Assembly: GCF_014109765.1 (NCBI RefSeq)
Contig: NZ_CP059139.1
Location: 3,166,001-3,230,000, forward strand
Direction of reading: 5' to 3'
Source of the DNA: Pseudomonas berkeleyensis
GTDB taxonomy: Bacteria > Pseudomonadota > Gammaproteobacteria > Pseudomonadales > Pseudomonadaceae
Length of the DNA: 64,000 nt
The position numbers and the translations under genes are program-made. This document shows, in pieces, positions 44,922-54,808 of the stretch. Below the pieces are notes generated by a model, which saw only the letters and a program-made list of their open reading frames with translations, was not told the origin of the DNA and searched no databases. Numbering within the stretch: the stretch's first letter is position 1; every line of letters begins with the position of its first letter.

Positions 44922-47735
44922 TCAAACCATCTTGGCAATCATCTCGCGAGCTTCCTGCTGTTGGGCATCGCTGCCCTCGGCAATCACTTCATCAAGAATG
45001 TCACGTGCACCTTCGGTGTCACCCATGTCGATATAGGCCCGAGCCAAGTCCAGCTTGGTCGCGGTTTCATCAGTGCCGGACAGGAAGTCGAAGTCGTCGT
45101 CACCATCCAGATCGCTCGACAGGCTGTCGAACGACTGCGGCGCTGCATCCGGCTGCCCAAGGTCGCCTGACAGCTGATCCAGCTCTGCCGTCACTTCATC
45201 CAGCTGTGCGGCGAAACTATCGGTATTGGCAACAGGCTGCACTGGCGCCTCGTCTTCCAGAGAGAGATCGAAGTCTGCCGGCAGGTCGAGGTCGACCGCA
45301 GGGGTTTCGTCCGGCAGATCCAGGCCCAGATCACCCAGTTCATCTACAGGCTGGGCAGTTGCAGCGATGTCATCGTCGAGGCTCAGCAGGAAATCATCGG
45401 CTTCGTCACTCGCGGCCGGAGCGGGCTCGTCCAGATCGAGGCTGAATTCAGAGAGATCGCTCGCAGGCTGGGACAGCTCGACCTTGTCGTCATCCAGCGC
45501 CAGATCGAAGTCCAGATCATCGCTGGCGGTTGCCGGCGATGCAGTCGGCTCGTCGACCAGGCCGAAGTCCAGGTCATCGTCCAGCGACAAGGTCGTGGCG
45601 CCATCCTGAGCCGGCGACGCGTCACGCCCCAGATCGGACTCGAGATCATCCAGGCTCAGATCGAAGGCATCATCCATATTGTCGGCGGCAAGCGGAGCAT
45701 CTTTGTTCGGCTCGTCCAGCGTCAGGTCATCGAGGCTGAACTCACCAAGGTCATCATCAGCTGCAGCAGCTGCAGCGACAGTGCCTGCGCCGACGAAGGC
45801 AGCCATAGCCGGGTACTTGGACTTCAACTGCTCAGCTTCGGCATTGACGCCACCAATTTCACGCAGCTCGTTGTCCTGACGGGCAAAGCCCTCACGATCC
45901 CCCAGCTCGGCATAGACCTCCATCAATTTCAGACGTAGGTCGCTGCGCTGCGGCTCGTCATTGATGGCGTTCTGTAGCAGCTCTGCTGCCTGGTTGAAAC
46001 GACCATAGGCAATGTAGATATCCGCCTCACCCAAGGCATCGCCGGTTTGCGCCGTGACGCGCTCTTCGCCGGCGAGCGGGCTTGCCTGCTGAGCATCGTC
46101 GACCAGGTCGGCAAAGCTGTCTTCCGGCATATCGAGGTCAGAAGCGAAAGCGTCTTTCTCGGCCAGATCGTCGGCCAGTTCTTCATGCAGCTCGGCCTCT
46201 TTCATGGCATTGCGACGCGAAAGCGCCATCAACGCAACCAGCAACAGCAGCAACGCGCCACCGCCAGCCAGACCCAGGGTCATGGGGTTGGCCATCAGGT
46301 CGTCGACGAAGCTCTGCGGTGCTGGAGCAGGCGCCGGCGCTACCGGAGTGACTGGCTTGGCAGGCTGTTCGGCAGGAGCGACCGGCGCAACGGCATCAGC
46401 CGGCTCACTGGCCGGCTGTTCGGTGGCAGCGCTGTCTTCGACTGGCGCTGCGGGCTCCTCGGAGTAGTTATAGTCTGGTGCTGCCTCCTCAGGCGGCGAA
46501 GCAGGCGGAGTCGCAGCCTCCACAACGGGCGGCGCAGCCTCGGGAGCAGCAGCGGCGGGCTCTTCGGTGGCAACTGGCGCTGCCGGAGCGGCGGGAGCGC
46601 CAGCCATCTCGGCCTGCATCTTGGCCAGCTGGCTGTCCTTCAGTTCGATCAGGCGCTGCAGCTTGTCCAGCTGACTCTGCAGATCGCCAACACGGCTCTG
46701 CAGCTCGGCATTCTCACGACGGGTCGAATCGAGGCTTTCCTGGGTAACCGCCAGCTTGTCGGTCAGTGCCTTGCTATCGGCAGAACCCGCTTCACTGCCA
46801 CGGGTAGAACGACCGGAGTCGCCAGCCACCAGCTTCAGGCTGTCGCCACTTTCAGCGGTTGCCGGCGCCGAGCCGGCGGTGGTGCGGCGGGTGGCGTCGA
46901 GCTGACGCGAAGCCACTGCACGGCCCTCACGCCAGGCCGCAGTCTGTTCCGCGACCTGAGCGATGGCCTCGGCATTGCTGCGACGGCGAATCTGCTGCTC
47001 ATCAGGCAGACGCAGTACCTGGCCACTCTTCATGCGGTTGATGTTGCCGCCGATGAACGCATCAGGATTCAGATCCTGAATGGCCAGCATGGTCTGATTG
47101 ACCGAACCACCACCGACACGCTGGGCGATTTCCCACAGCGTATCGTTGGCAGTGGTTCTGTATTCGTTGCCAGAAATGGAACGCGAAGCAGGTGCGGCCG
47201 GTGCTGGTGCAGCCGGACGTGGAGCGGGTGCAGGCGCCGCACTGCTAGGTGCGGGAGCGACGGACGGGCGCGGAGTGGGCGCCGGAGCTGCGATCGGCAA
47301 TTGCGGGGCAGCAGCGGCAGTGGTTTGCGGGGAGTACAGCGGCGGATCGAGCAGCAGGGTGTATTCACGCAACAACCGACCATTCGGCCAGAGCACTTCC
47401 ACCAGGAAGTTCAGATAAGGTTCACGTACTGCCTTGCTGGAAGTGACGCGAATCACGCTCTTGCCGTTGGGTTTGAGTACAGGCGTAAACTTCAGATCGG
47501 TCAGAAAGTATTGACGATCGACGCCAGCCTTAATGAATTCTTCAGGGGTCGCGAGGCTGGGAATGACTTCATTGGAGGCCAGGTCGCGCACCTCCAGCAG
47601 TTCAATTTCCGCTACCAACGGCTGATTCAGCGAGGACTGCAGGGTGACTTCACCCAACCCCAACGCATGCGCCATACCGGAAGACAGCGCCGAAGCAGCC
47701 GCAATTGCCAGCACCAGTTTGCGAACCCGAACCAT
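44922..47735 (-). CDS. fimV: FimV, inner-membrane peptidoglycan-binding polarity/pilus protein
   Basis: 937 residues from ATG 47735 (MVRVRKLVLAIAAASALSSG). Signal peptide about 1-24, FimV N-terminal domain about 25-135, Pro/Ala spacer, LysM 188-245, coiled coil 322-377, another Pro/Glu-rich stretch, transmembrane helix 486-505, then a cytoplasmic part with a TPR-like region (about 585-645), a long acidic Asp/Leu repeat region, and the conserved FimV C-terminal motif (DLARAYIDMGDTEGARDILD) at the end. In P. aeruginosa it is needed for twitching, type II secretion and polar localisation. The acidic repeats (DLDFDLALDDDK, DEADDFLLSLDDD) are typical. Confidence 0.95.
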   Translation of the reverse strand: MVRVRKLVLAIAAASALSSGMAHALGLGEVTLQSSLNQPLVAEIELLEVRDLASNEVIPSLATPEEFIKAGVDRQYFLTDLKFTPVLKPNGKSVIRVTSSKAVREPYLNFLVEVLWPNGRLLREYTLLLDPPLYSPQTTAAAAPQLPIAAPAPTPRPSVAPAPSSAAPAPAPRPAAPAPAAPASRSISGNEYRTTANDTLWEIAQRVGGGSVNQTMLAIQDLNPDAFIGGNINRMKSGQVLRLPDEQQIRRRSNAEAIAQVAEQTAAWREGRAVASRQLDATRRTTAGSAPATAESGDSLKLVAGDSGRSTRGSEAGSADSKALTDKLAVTQESLDSTRRENAELQSRVGDLQSQLDKLQRLIELKDSQLAKMQAEMAGAPAAPAAPVATEEPAAAAPEAAPPVVEAATPPASPPEEAAPDYNYSEEPAAPVEDSAATEQPASEPADAVAPVAPAEQPAKPVTPVAPAPAPAPQSFVDDLMANPMTLGLAGGGALLLLLVALMALSRRNAMKEAELHEELADDLAEKDAFASDLDMPEDSFADLVDDAQQASPLAGEERVTAQTGDALGEADIYIAYGRFNQAAELLQNAINDEPQRSDLRLKLMEVYAELGDREGFARQDNELREIGGVNAEAEQLKSKYPAMAAFVGAGTVAAAAAADDDLGEFSLDDLTLDEPNKDAPLAADNMDDAFDLSLDDLESDLGRDASPAQDGATTLSLDDDLDFGLVDEPTASPATASDDLDFDLALDDDKVELSQPASDLSEFSLDLDEPAPAASDEADDFLLSLDDDIAATAQPVDELGDLGLDLPDETPAVDLDLPADFDLSLEDEAPVQPVANTDSFAAQLDEVTAELDQLSGDLGQPDAAPQSFDSLSSDLDGDDDFDFLSGTDETATKLDLARAYIDMGDTEGARDILDEVIAEGSDAQQQEAREMIAKMV

Positions 47736-47890
47736 AGCGTTATCCCTTGTTTTATCTTTTTTCTCGGCGCGCGAGAAGGTCTTGAGAATTGCCGCCTGCC
47801 TCCGTTCCAAGAACGGCTCCCCATTCAGCAATCAACTCAGCCAGTATTGCCAAGCTAGAAAGATTCTTCAAATTTCTAGGTAAGTATCTT

Positions 47891-48901
47891 TTACAGATAG
47901 TGTTTTATCAATAACTCGGCTATTTGCACAGCATTCAGGGCGGCGCCTTTTCTTACGTTATCAGACGCAATCCACAAATTGAGTTGCCGTGGATCACTTA
48001 CTCCGGCACGAACGCGACCGACATACACCTGATCCTGCCCCACCGCATCGCCAACGGCCGTGGGGTAATCGCCCGCCTCCACCAGTTCTATACCTGTCGC
48101 GGCTTCCAGCGCCTGCTGAGCTGCCGTCACGTCAACTGGCGAATCGCATTGCACGCTGAGCGCCAGGCTGTCGCCGAAAAATACCGGCACCAGAGCGCAA
48201 GTTGCTGAAACTGACAAATCCGGCAACTCCAACAGTTGCGGCAATTCAGCAGCCAGACGTTTTTCGAGTTCAGCGTGCCCCTGTTCGTCAACGCCACCAA
48301 CCTGCGCCAGCAGATTGAAGGCGACCTGGCGATCGACCCCCTTGGGCTCCAAGGGGCGTCCATTCAGCAACTCGGCGGTTTGTCGCGCCAACTCCTGCAC
48401 GCCGCTACGACCAAGGGTGGACATCGACAACATGGCCGTGAGTTGCAATTGATGTGGCTGCACGACCGGGCGAAGCGCCGTCAATACCAGAGCGCATGCC
48501 ACTGCAGAAGGCGTCGGCGCACTGACCTGAAAAGGCGCCTTCAGTACCGGCAAGCCTTCGCGCCCCAGTTCGGGCAATACACAAGGCGCTTGCGCCAGCG
48601 GCAAGGCTGCACTCATATCGATCAAGGAACAGCCAGCTGCCAGGGCGCGCTCATGGCATGCCTTCGTCACTTCGCTGCCAGCAGCGAAAAAAGCCAATTG
48701 CACCTGAGAGAAATCGAAAGCATCGAGCGAGCGAACCCGCACCTGACGCCCCCGAAAAGACAGGCTCTGCCCCGCCGACTCACTACTGGCCAGCAGATGC
48801 AGCTCCTTGACAGGAAACTCGCGCTCTTCGAGTAATTCGACCAGCGCCTCACCGACGCTACCGGTGGCGCCAATCAGGGCGATATTGATGGACTGGCTCA
48901 T
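47891..48901 (-). CDS. Aspartate-semialdehyde dehydrogenase-like paralogue lacking the catalytic Cys (Usg-type)
   Basis: 336 residues from ATG 48901; the long upstream extension of the frame crosses the terminator region and is rejected. Same fold as Asd: NADP motif GATGSVGEALVELLEEREFP, LLASSESAGQ, SAALPLAQAPCVLPE. The active-site block, ANPNCS in true enzymes, reads SAPTPSAVACAL here, with proline (131) where the Cys should be. It resembles Usg-1 and P. aeruginosa PA3116. It is probably not a dehydrogenase; role unknown. It lies between asd and fimV, same strand. Confidence 0.9.
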   Translation of the reverse strand: MSQSINIALIGATGSVGEALVELLEEREFPVKELHLLASSESAGQSLSFRGRQVRVRSLDAFDFSQVQLAFFAAGSEVTKACHERALAAGCSLIDMSAALPLAQAPCVLPELGREGLPVLKAPFQVSAPTPSAVACALVLTALRPVVQPHQLQLTAMLSMSTLGRSGVQELARQTAELLNGRPLEPKGVDRQVAFNLLAQVGGVDEQGHAELEKRLAAELPQLLELPDLSVSATCALVPVFFGDSLALSVQCDSPVDVTAAQQALEAATGIELVEAGDYPTAVGDAVGQDQVYVGRVRAGVSDPRQLNLWIASDNVRKGAALNAVQIAELLIKHYL

Positions 48902-48981
48902 GGAATGGACCTGTGACGCAGAGGGAGCGGCACTGTAACCGCGCCCTCCCGCCCAAGCAATCGGGTTCGTCCCCAGAAAAG

Positions 48982-49016
48982 ACAAAGCCCCTCTGCTGTT
49001 GCAGAAGGGCTTTGTT
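48982..49016. terminator. Rho-independent terminator between asd and its paralogue
   Basis: ACAAAGCCCCTCTGC, TGTT, GCAGAAGGGCTTTGT: 15-base arms with one mismatch. T-rich on both exits (TTTGTTTTG plus strand; TTTGTCTTTTC minus strand). Confidence 0.85.
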
Positions 49017-49043
49017 TTGACACTCGACGCCGGCTTTGCGCGC

Positions 49044-50156
49044 TTAGCGCTCCAGCAGAATCCGCAGCATGCGGCGCAGCGGCTCGGCTGCGCCCCACAA
49101 CAGTTGATCGCCGACAGTGAAGGCACCCAGGTATTGCGACCCCATGTTCAGCTTGCGCAGACGACCGACCGGAACACTCAGGGTGCCAGTGACGGCGGTC
49201 GGGCCGAGGTCGCGAATGGAGTCTTCACGATGATTCGGCACCAGCTTGACCCAGGGGTTGTGCTGACTGATCAGGCCTTCGATATCGGCCATCGGCACGT
49301 CTTTGTTCAGCTTGATGGTCAGTGCCTGGCTGTGGCAACGCATGGCGCCGATGCGCACGCAGATACCGTCGACCGGGATCGGGTTCTTGAAACGACCGAG
49401 AATCTTGTTGGTTTCGGCCTGCGCCTTCCACTCTTCACGGCTCTGCCCGTTCGGCAGTTCCTTGTCGATGTACGGGATCAGGCTGCCAGCCAGCGGCACG
49501 CCGAAGTTGTCGACCGGGAAGCCTTCGCCACGCATGGCTTCAGCGACCTTGCGGTCAATATCCAGAATGGCGCTGGCCGGATCAGCCAGATCATCGGCGA
49601 CAGCGCCATTGATCGCGCCCATCTGCTTGATCAGCTCGCGCATGTTCTGCGCACCGGCGCCCGAAGCGGCCTGATAGGTCATGGCGCTCATCCACTCGAC
49701 CAAGCCGGCCTCGTACAGACCACCCAACGCCATCAGCATCAGGCTAACGGTGCAGTTGCCGCCGATGTAGTTCTTGCCACCGGCATCCAGCGCCTGGTCG
49801 ATCACCTTGCGGTTGACCGGATCGAGCACGATCACCGAGCTGTCATCCATGCGCAGGCTGGAAGCAGCATCGATCCAGTAGCCCTGCCAGCCCGCTTCGC
49901 GCAGTTTGGGGAAGACTTCGTTGGTGTAGTCGCCACCCTGACAGGTCAGGATCACGTCCAGGCCCTTGAGGTCGTCAATGCTGTAGGCATCTTTCAGCGC
50001 AGCGATGTCCTTGCCAATGGCAGGGCCTTGGCCACCGACATTGGAAGTGGTGAAGAACACCGGCTCGATCAGGTCGAAGTCCCGCTCTTCCAGCATGCGC
50101 TGCATGAGCACGGAACCGACCATGCCACGCCAACCGATCAGACCTACACGTTTCAT
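49044..50156 (-). CDS. asd: Aspartate-semialdehyde dehydrogenase
   Basis: 370 residues. Reduces aspartyl phosphate to the semialdehyde for Lys/Met/Thr and diaminopimelate synthesis. N-terminal NADP motif [12 protein letters not shown], catalytic Cys135 in [11 protein letters not shown], substrate arginine/histidine region [16 protein letters not shown]. Full length and intact, in contrast with the paralogue downstream. It lies 56 bases after leuB. Confidence 0.98.
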   Translation of the reverse strand: MKRVGLIGWRGMVGSVLMQRMLEERDFDLIEPVFFTTSNVGGQGPAIGKDIAALKDAYSIDDLKGLDVILTCQGGDYTNEVFPKLREAGWQGYWIDAASSLRMDDSSVIVLDPVNRKVIDQALDAGGKNYIGGNCTVSLMLMALGGLYEAGLVEWMSAMTYQAASGAGAQNMRELIKQMGAINGAVADDLADPASAILDIDRKVAEAMRGEGFPVDNFGVPLAGSLIPYIDKELPNGQSREEWKAQAETNKILGRFKNPIPVDGICVRIGAMRCHSQALTIKLNKDVPMADIEGLISQHNPWVKLVPNHREDSIRDLGPTAVTGTLSVPVGRLRKLNMGSQYLGAFTVGDQLLWGAAEPLRRMLRILLER

Positions 50157-50179
50157 AACGACTACACCTATATAAACAG

Positions 50180-50202
50180 CCCGCCGGAACCACCCCGGCG
50201 GG
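50180..50202 (-). terminator. Weak hairpin between leuB and asd
   Basis: Minus strand CCCGCCGG, GGTGGTT, CCGGCGGG followed by CTGTTTATAT: GC-rich stem with a poor T-run; partial terminator or mRNA-end structure. Confidence 0.5.
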
Positions 50203-50212
50203 GCTGGGAAGA

Positions 50213-51295
50213 TTACAGACTACGCAGCGCTTCGACTACTGCATCACCCATCGCAGCAGTACCGACCTTGGTCTTGCCCTCGGACCAGATGTCACCAGTA
50301 CGCAGGCCTTGATCCAGCACCAGGCTCACCGCTTGCTCGATGGCGTCGGCAGCAGCGACCTGGCCGAAGCTGTAACGCAGCATCATGGACACCGAGAGAA
50401 TGGTGGCCAGCGGGTTGGCGATGCCCTTGCCGGCGATGTCCGGCGCAGAGCCGTGGCACGGCTCGTACATGCCCTTGTTGTTGGCGTCCAAGGATGCCGA
50501 CGGCAGCATGCCAATGGAACCGGTCAGCATCGAAGCCTCGTCGGACAAAATGTCACCAAACATGTTGTCGGTGACCATTACGTCGAATTGCTTGGGCGCA
50601 CGCACCAGTTGCATTGCGGCGTTGTCGACGTACATGTGGCTCAGCTCGACGTCCGGGTAGTCCTTGGCCACTTCCTCGACCACGGCGCGCCACAGCTGGC
50701 TGGACGCAAGGACGTTGGCCTTGTCCACCGAGCACAGCTTCTTGCCACGCACGCGCGCCATGTCGAAACCGACCTTGGCGATACGGCGGATTTCGCTCTC
50801 GCTGTACGGCAGCGTGTCGTAGGCCATGCGCTCGCCGTTTTCCAGCACCTTGCTCTCGCGCGGCTGACCGAAATAGATGCCACCGGTCAACTCACGCACG
50901 ATGAGGATGTCCAGGCCAGCGACCACTTCCGGCTTGAGACTGGAAGCCTCGGCCAGTTGCGGGTAGAGGATGGCCGGACGCAGGTTGCCGAACAGACCCA
51001 GCTGCGAACGGATCTTCAGCAAGCCGCGCTCCGGGCGGATGGCCGGGTCGATGTTGTCCCACTTCGGACCGCCTACGGCGCCGAGCAGCACGGCATCGGC
51101 AGCGCGAGCACGCGCCAGGGTCTCGTCGGCCAGCGGTACGCCGTAGCGGTCGATAGCCGCACCACCCAGGTCATCGAAGCTCAATTCAAAGCCCAGGGAG
51201 AACTTGTCATTGGCCAGGTTCAGCACCTTCACGGCCTCGGCCATGATTTCCGGACCGATACCGTCGCCAGGGAGAACCAGAATCTGCTTGCTCAT
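50213..51295 (-). CDS. leuB: 3-isopropylmalate dehydrogenase
   Basis: 360 residues (361 if the preceding ATG at 51298 is used). Oxidative decarboxylation in leucine synthesis. Motifs: [19 protein letters not shown] at the start, [28 protein letters not shown], and [20 protein letters not shown] with [14 protein letters not shown]. Full length. It follows leuD on the same strand after a 71-base gap filled with a family B repeat. Confidence 0.97.
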   Translation of the reverse strand: MSKQILVLPGDGIGPEIMAEAVKVLNLANDKFSLGFELSFDDLGGAAIDRYGVPLADETLARARAADAVLLGAVGGPKWDNIDPAIRPERGLLKIRSQLGLFGNLRPAILYPQLAEASSLKPEVVAGLDILIVRELTGGIYFGQPRESKVLENGERMAYDTLPYSESEIRRIAKVGFDMARVRGKKLCSVDKANVLASSQLWRAVVEEVAKDYPDVELSHMYVDNAAMQLVRAPKQFDVMVTDNMFGDILSDEASMLTGSIGMLPSASLDANNKGMYEPCHGSAPDIAGKGIANPLATILSVSMMLRYSFGQVAAADAIEQAVSLVLDQGLRTGDIWSEGKTKVGTAAMGDAVVEALRSL

Positions 51296-51312
51296 CACAT
51301 CCTCGATACGCA

Positions 51313-51373
51313 GTAGGGTGCGCCGTGCGCACCTTTTAAATAGTGAGTCAGTCGGTGCGCGCAGCGCACCTAC
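51313..51373. repeat. REP-like repeat, family B (two arms), overlapping the leuD stop
   Basis: GTAGGGTGCGCCGTGCGCAC (51313-51333) and GGTGCGCGCAGCGCACCTAC (51354-51373). On the minus strand the right arm begins GTAGG, and its TAG is the leuD stop codon. Confidence 0.88.
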
Positions 51374-52017
51374 TTGATCGCGCCGAACAGCCAGGGGCTG
51401 CTCTGCTGATATTTGCCTTCGAACGCCTTGATCGCGTCCTGATCCTGCAGGGTCAGGCCGATGTCATCCAGGCCATTGAGCAGGCAGTGCTTGCGGAAAG
51501 CATCGATTTCGAAGCTGTACTGCACGCCATCCGGACGCGTCACGGTTTGCGCCTGCAGATCGACGGTCAGTTGATAACCCTCGGTCGCCTCGGCCTGTTC
51601 GAACAGCGCGTCGACCTCCTCGTCCTTGAGGACGATCGGCAGCAGGCCGTTCTTGAAGCTGTTGTTGAAGAAGATGTCGGCAAAGCTCGGCGCGATCACC
51701 GTGCGGAAGCCATACTCGTCCAGCGCCCACGGCGCATGTTCGCGGCTAGAACCGCAACCGAAGTTCTCGCGCGCCAGCAGCACGCTGGCGCCCTGATAAC
51801 GCGGGAAGTTGAGCACGAACTCCTGGTTGATCGGGCGATTGGAGTTGTCCTGGTTCGGCTGGCCGATATCCAGATAACGCCACTCGTCGAACAGGTTCGG
51901 ACCAAAACCGGTGCGCTTGATCGACTTGAGAAACTGCTTGGGAATGATCTGATCGGTGTCGACGTTGGCACGATCGAGCGGGCAGACCAGGCCGGTGTGT
52001 TGGGTAAAGGCTTTCAT
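51370..52017 (-). CDS. leuD: 3-isopropylmalate dehydratase, small subunit
   Basis: 215 residues from ATG 52017 ([20 protein letters not shown]). A longer frame to 52209 is an alternate frame of leuC. Aconitase-swivel domain: [53 protein letters not shown]. Works with LeuC. The stop codon TAG lies in the tip of a repeat arm (51354-51373), so the last codons abut the repeat directly. Confidence 0.97.
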   Translation of the reverse strand: MKAFTQHTGLVCPLDRANVDTDQIIPKQFLKSIKRTGFGPNLFDEWRYLDIGQPNQDNSNRPINQEFVLNFPRYQGASVLLARENFGCGSSREHAPWALDEYGFRTVIAPSFADIFFNNSFKNGLLPIVLKDEEVDALFEQAEATEGYQLTVDLQAQTVTRPDGVQYSFEIDAFRKHCLLNGLDDIGLTLQDQDAIKAFEGKYQQSSPWLFGAIK

Positions 52018-52028
52018 CTGTTTACTCC

Positions 52029-53456
52029 TCAGGCCTGGATCAATTCGCGCACATCGATGAAGCGACCGGTTACCGCGGCAGCGGCAGCCATGGCCGGGCT
52101 GACCAGGTGGGTACGACCACCCGCGCCCTGACGGCCTTCGAAGTTGCGGTTGGAGGTCGAGGCGCAATGCTCGCCGCTGCCCAGCTTGTCCGGGTTCATC
52201 GCCAGGCACATGGAGCAGCCCGGCTCACGCCATTCGAAACCGGCTTCGATGAAGATCTTGTCCAGCCCTTCCGCCTCGGCTTGCGCCTTGACCAGACCGG
52301 AGCCCGGCACCACCAGCGCCTGCTTGACGGTGCTGGCGACCTTGCGGCCCTTGGCCACCTCGGCGGCGGCGCGCAGGTCTTCGATGCGCGAGTTGGTGCA
52401 TGAGCCGATGAACACGCGATCGAGCTGGATATCGGTGATCGGCTGGTTGGCGGTCAGGCCCATGTATTTCAGCGCGCGGGAGATGGAATCCTTCTTCACC
52501 GGGTCGGCTTCGACGGCCGGATCCGGCACGTTCTGGTCGACGGCCAGGACCATTTCGGGAGAGGTGCCCCAGCTGACCTGCGGCTTGATGTCCTCGGCAC
52601 GCAGCTCAACCACGGTGTCGAACACCGCGTCGGCATCGGAGACCAGGTTCTGCCACTGCGCCACGGCCTTGTCCCAGTCGCTACCCTTGGGCGCGAACGG
52701 ACGATCCTTGACGTAGGCGATGGTTTTCTCGTCCACCGCCACCAGGCCCACACGGGCGCCGGCTTCGATGGACATGTTGCAGATAGTCATGCGCCCTTCC
52801 AGCGACAGGTCGCGAATCGCGCTGCCGGCGAACTCCAGGGCATGGCCATTGCCGCCAGCGGTACCGATCTTGCCGATCACCGCGAGCACGATGTCCTTGG
52901 CGGTGACGCCGAACGGCAGCTTGCCTTCGACGCGCACCTGCATGTTCTTCATTTTCTTGGCCACCAGACACTGGGTGGCGAGCACGTGCTCGACCTCGGA
53001 GGTGCCGATGCCATGAGCCAGGGCACCGAAGGCGCCATGGGTGGAGGTGTGCGAGTCGCCGCAAACGACGGTCATGCCCGGCAAGGTAGCGCCCTGCTCC
53101 GGGCCGACCACGTGGACGATGCCCTGGCGCACGTCGTTCATCTTGAACTCGAGGATGCCGAAGTCATCGCAGTTCTCGTCCAGGGTCTGTACCTGAATGC
53201 GCGAAACTTCGTCGGCGATGGCTTCGAGGCCACCCTGACGCTCGGCCTTGGTGGTCGGCACGTTGTGATCCGGGGTGGCGATGTTGGCGTCGATGCGCCA
53301 CGGCTTGCGCCCAGCCAGACGCAGGCCTTCGAAAGCCTGCGGCGAGGTCACTTCGTGAAGAATGTGACGATCGATGTAGATCAGCGAGGAACCGTCGTCA
53401 CGACGTTTCACTTCGTGCATTTCCCAGAGCTTGTCGTAGAGCGTCTTGCCAGTCAT
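52029..53456 (-). CDS. leuC: 3-isopropylmalate dehydratase, large subunit
   Basis: 475 residues. 4Fe-4S aconitase-family enzyme of leucine synthesis. Motifs: [40 protein letters not shown], and [20 protein letters not shown]; the cluster cysteines are present. It lies first in leuC-leuD-leuB, 11 bases from leuD, and diverges from a LysR gene that may regulate it. Confidence 0.98.
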   Translation of the reverse strand: MTGKTLYDKLWEMHEVKRRDDGSSLIYIDRHILHEVTSPQAFEGLRLAGRKPWRIDANIATPDHNVPTTKAERQGGLEAIADEVSRIQVQTLDENCDDFGILEFKMNDVRQGIVHVVGPEQGATLPGMTVVCGDSHTSTHGAFGALAHGIGTSEVEHVLATQCLVAKKMKNMQVRVEGKLPFGVTAKDIVLAVIGKIGTAGGNGHALEFAGSAIRDLSLEGRMTICNMSIEAGARVGLVAVDEKTIAYVKDRPFAPKGSDWDKAVAQWQNLVSDADAVFDTVVELRAEDIKPQVSWGTSPEMVLAVDQNVPDPAVEADPVKKDSISRALKYMGLTANQPITDIQLDRVFIGSCTNSRIEDLRAAAEVAKGRKVASTVKQALVVPGSGLVKAQAEAEGLDKIFIEAGFEWREPGCSMCLAMNPDKLGSGEHCASTSNRNFEGRQGAGGRTHLVSPAMAAAAAVTGRFIDVRELIQA

Positions 53457-53576
53457 CAGCCTTACCTCATCAGCGCTTTTCGGACACTTCCGGGACTGCC
53501 TGCGTTATCACCGCCTGGCGTCGGAAGTGCCCTTTTCTATGCCAGGGCGAAAATGGCCCTTCGGCTTATGAGGAGA

Positions 53577-53605
53577 ATGCTATGGCCGGGCACGAAATAA
53601 CTCAA
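53577..53605 (-). promoter_or_regulatory. Putative leuCDB promoter
   Basis: Minus strand TTGAGT, 17 bases, TAGCAT. It is about 120 bases before leuC, beside an AT-rich patch where a LysR regulator could bind. Confidence 0.4.
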
Positions 53606-53679
53606 ATTCATATTTTTTATTCAAAGGATTCCCCGATGGAATGTATGCTCAGGGCATCCTTCCATTCGCGGAGCGCTTC

Positions 53680-54561
53680 ATGGATCTGGCCAACCTCAAT
53701 GCCTTTATCGCCATCGCCGAAACCGGCAGCTTTTCCGAAGCTGGCGAACGCCTGCACCTGACCCAGCCAGCCGTGAGCAAGCGCATTGCCGGCCTGGAAC
53801 AGCAACTGGGCGTGCGCCTGTTCGACCGACTCGGCCGCGAAATCGGCCTCACCCAGGCCGGCCGCGCCCTGCTGCCGCGTGCTTACCAGATACTCAACGT
53901 ACTGGACGACACGCGCCGCGCGCTGACCAACCTGTCGGGTGAAGTCAGCGGCCGCCTGACCCTCGCCACCAGCCACCATATCGGCCTGCATCGCCTCCCT
54001 GCCCTGTTGCGCGCCTTTACCCGCGCCCACCCGCAGGTGGCACTGGATATCCAGTTTCTCGATTCGGAAGTGGCGTACGAAGAAGTCCTGCATGGCCGCG
54101 CCGAACTGGCGGTGATCACCCTCGCCCCGGAAACCCGCGAGCCGATCCGCGCCGTCGCGGTCTGGGACGACCCGCTGGATTTCGTCGCAGCGCCGGAGCA
54201 CCCCCTGGCACGCAGTCAGGTAATCAGCCTGGCCGATGTCGCCCAGCACCCGGCGGTATTCCCTGGCGGCAACACCTTTACCCATCACATTGTCCAGCGC
54301 CTGTTCGAAGCCCAGGGCCTGACGCCCAATATCGCCATGAGCACCAACTACCTGGAAACCATCAAGATGATGGTCTCCATCGGCCTGGCCTGGAGCGTGC
54401 TGCCACGCACCATGCTTGACGACCAGGTGGCGCGCTTGCCGATACCGGGCATACAGCTGACCCGCCAACTAGGCTACATCCTGCATACCGAACGAACCCT
54501 GTCGAATGCCGCACGCGCCTTCATGGATCTGCTCGACAGCCAGCGGGACGATCTTGCGTAG
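53680..54561 (+). CDS. LysR-family transcriptional regulator divergent from leuC
   Basis: 293 residues from ATG 53680, which has GGAG six bases upstream; a frame to 53641 adds 13 unsupported residues. The winged HTH is at about 1-60 (FIAIAETGSFSEAGERLHLT, QPAVSKRIAGLEQQLGVRLF) and the substrate-binding domain at about 88-290. Divergent position suggests control of leuCDB. The same arrangement occurs in P. aeruginosa (PA3122). Effector unknown. Confidence 0.92.
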   Translation: MDLANLNAFIAIAETGSFSEAGERLHLTQPAVSKRIAGLEQQLGVRLFDRLGREIGLTQAGRALLPRAYQILNVLDDTRRALTNLSGEVSGRLTLATSHHIGLHRLPALLRAFTRAHPQVALDIQFLDSEVAYEEVLHGRAELAVITLAPETREPIRAVAVWDDPLDFVAAPEHPLARSQVISLADVAQHPAVFPGGNTFTHHIVQRLFEAQGLTPNIAMSTNYLETIKMMVSIGLAWSVLPRTMLDDQVARLPIPGIQLTRQLGYILHTERTLSNAARAFMDLLDSQRDDLA

Positions 54562-54620
54562 GCAATCGACCTGACGCTAACGTGGCACTACTAAGGATAA
54601 GAAAGCCCCCTGCATGCCTC

Positions 54621-54766
54621 TAAGAACCTGATCACGATCTGCTGCGCGTCGGCCCTACTGCGTTAAAAACAGGCTCGGAATGCTCACTTACGGCTCGTAA
54701 ATTCCGCTTCCTCGCCAGTTTTTGCCTTGTATGGCTCTAGCTCGCAAGAACGTGAACAGGTTCTAA
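54621..54766. mobile_element. MITE-like intergenic element with terminal inverted repeats
   Basis: Left end AGAACCTGATCACG (54623-54636) and right end CGTGAACAGGTTCT (54751-54764) are inverted copies with one mismatch, about 146 bases overall, no coding capacity. The interior has a smaller dyad (CGGAATGCTC and AATTCCG). It fills most of the gap between the LysR gene and the PAS-GGDEF-EAL gene. I recall similar sequences in other Pseudomonas intergenic regions. Confidence 0.65.
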
Positions 54767-54808
54767 CGCCCGTAACGCGCATCGCGCCTATCAGAGGAAG
54801 GTCAGGAC

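Noticed and set aside
46047..47858. 603-codon plus-strand frame opposite fimV
   Set aside because: Shadow of fimV with an Arg/Gln-rich low-complexity translation.
53583..53720. Short plus-strand frame MAGHEITQIHIFY after a GGAG site, before the LysR gene
   Set aside because: It runs out of frame into the LysR coding region, has no conserved features, and overlaps the presumed leuC promoter.
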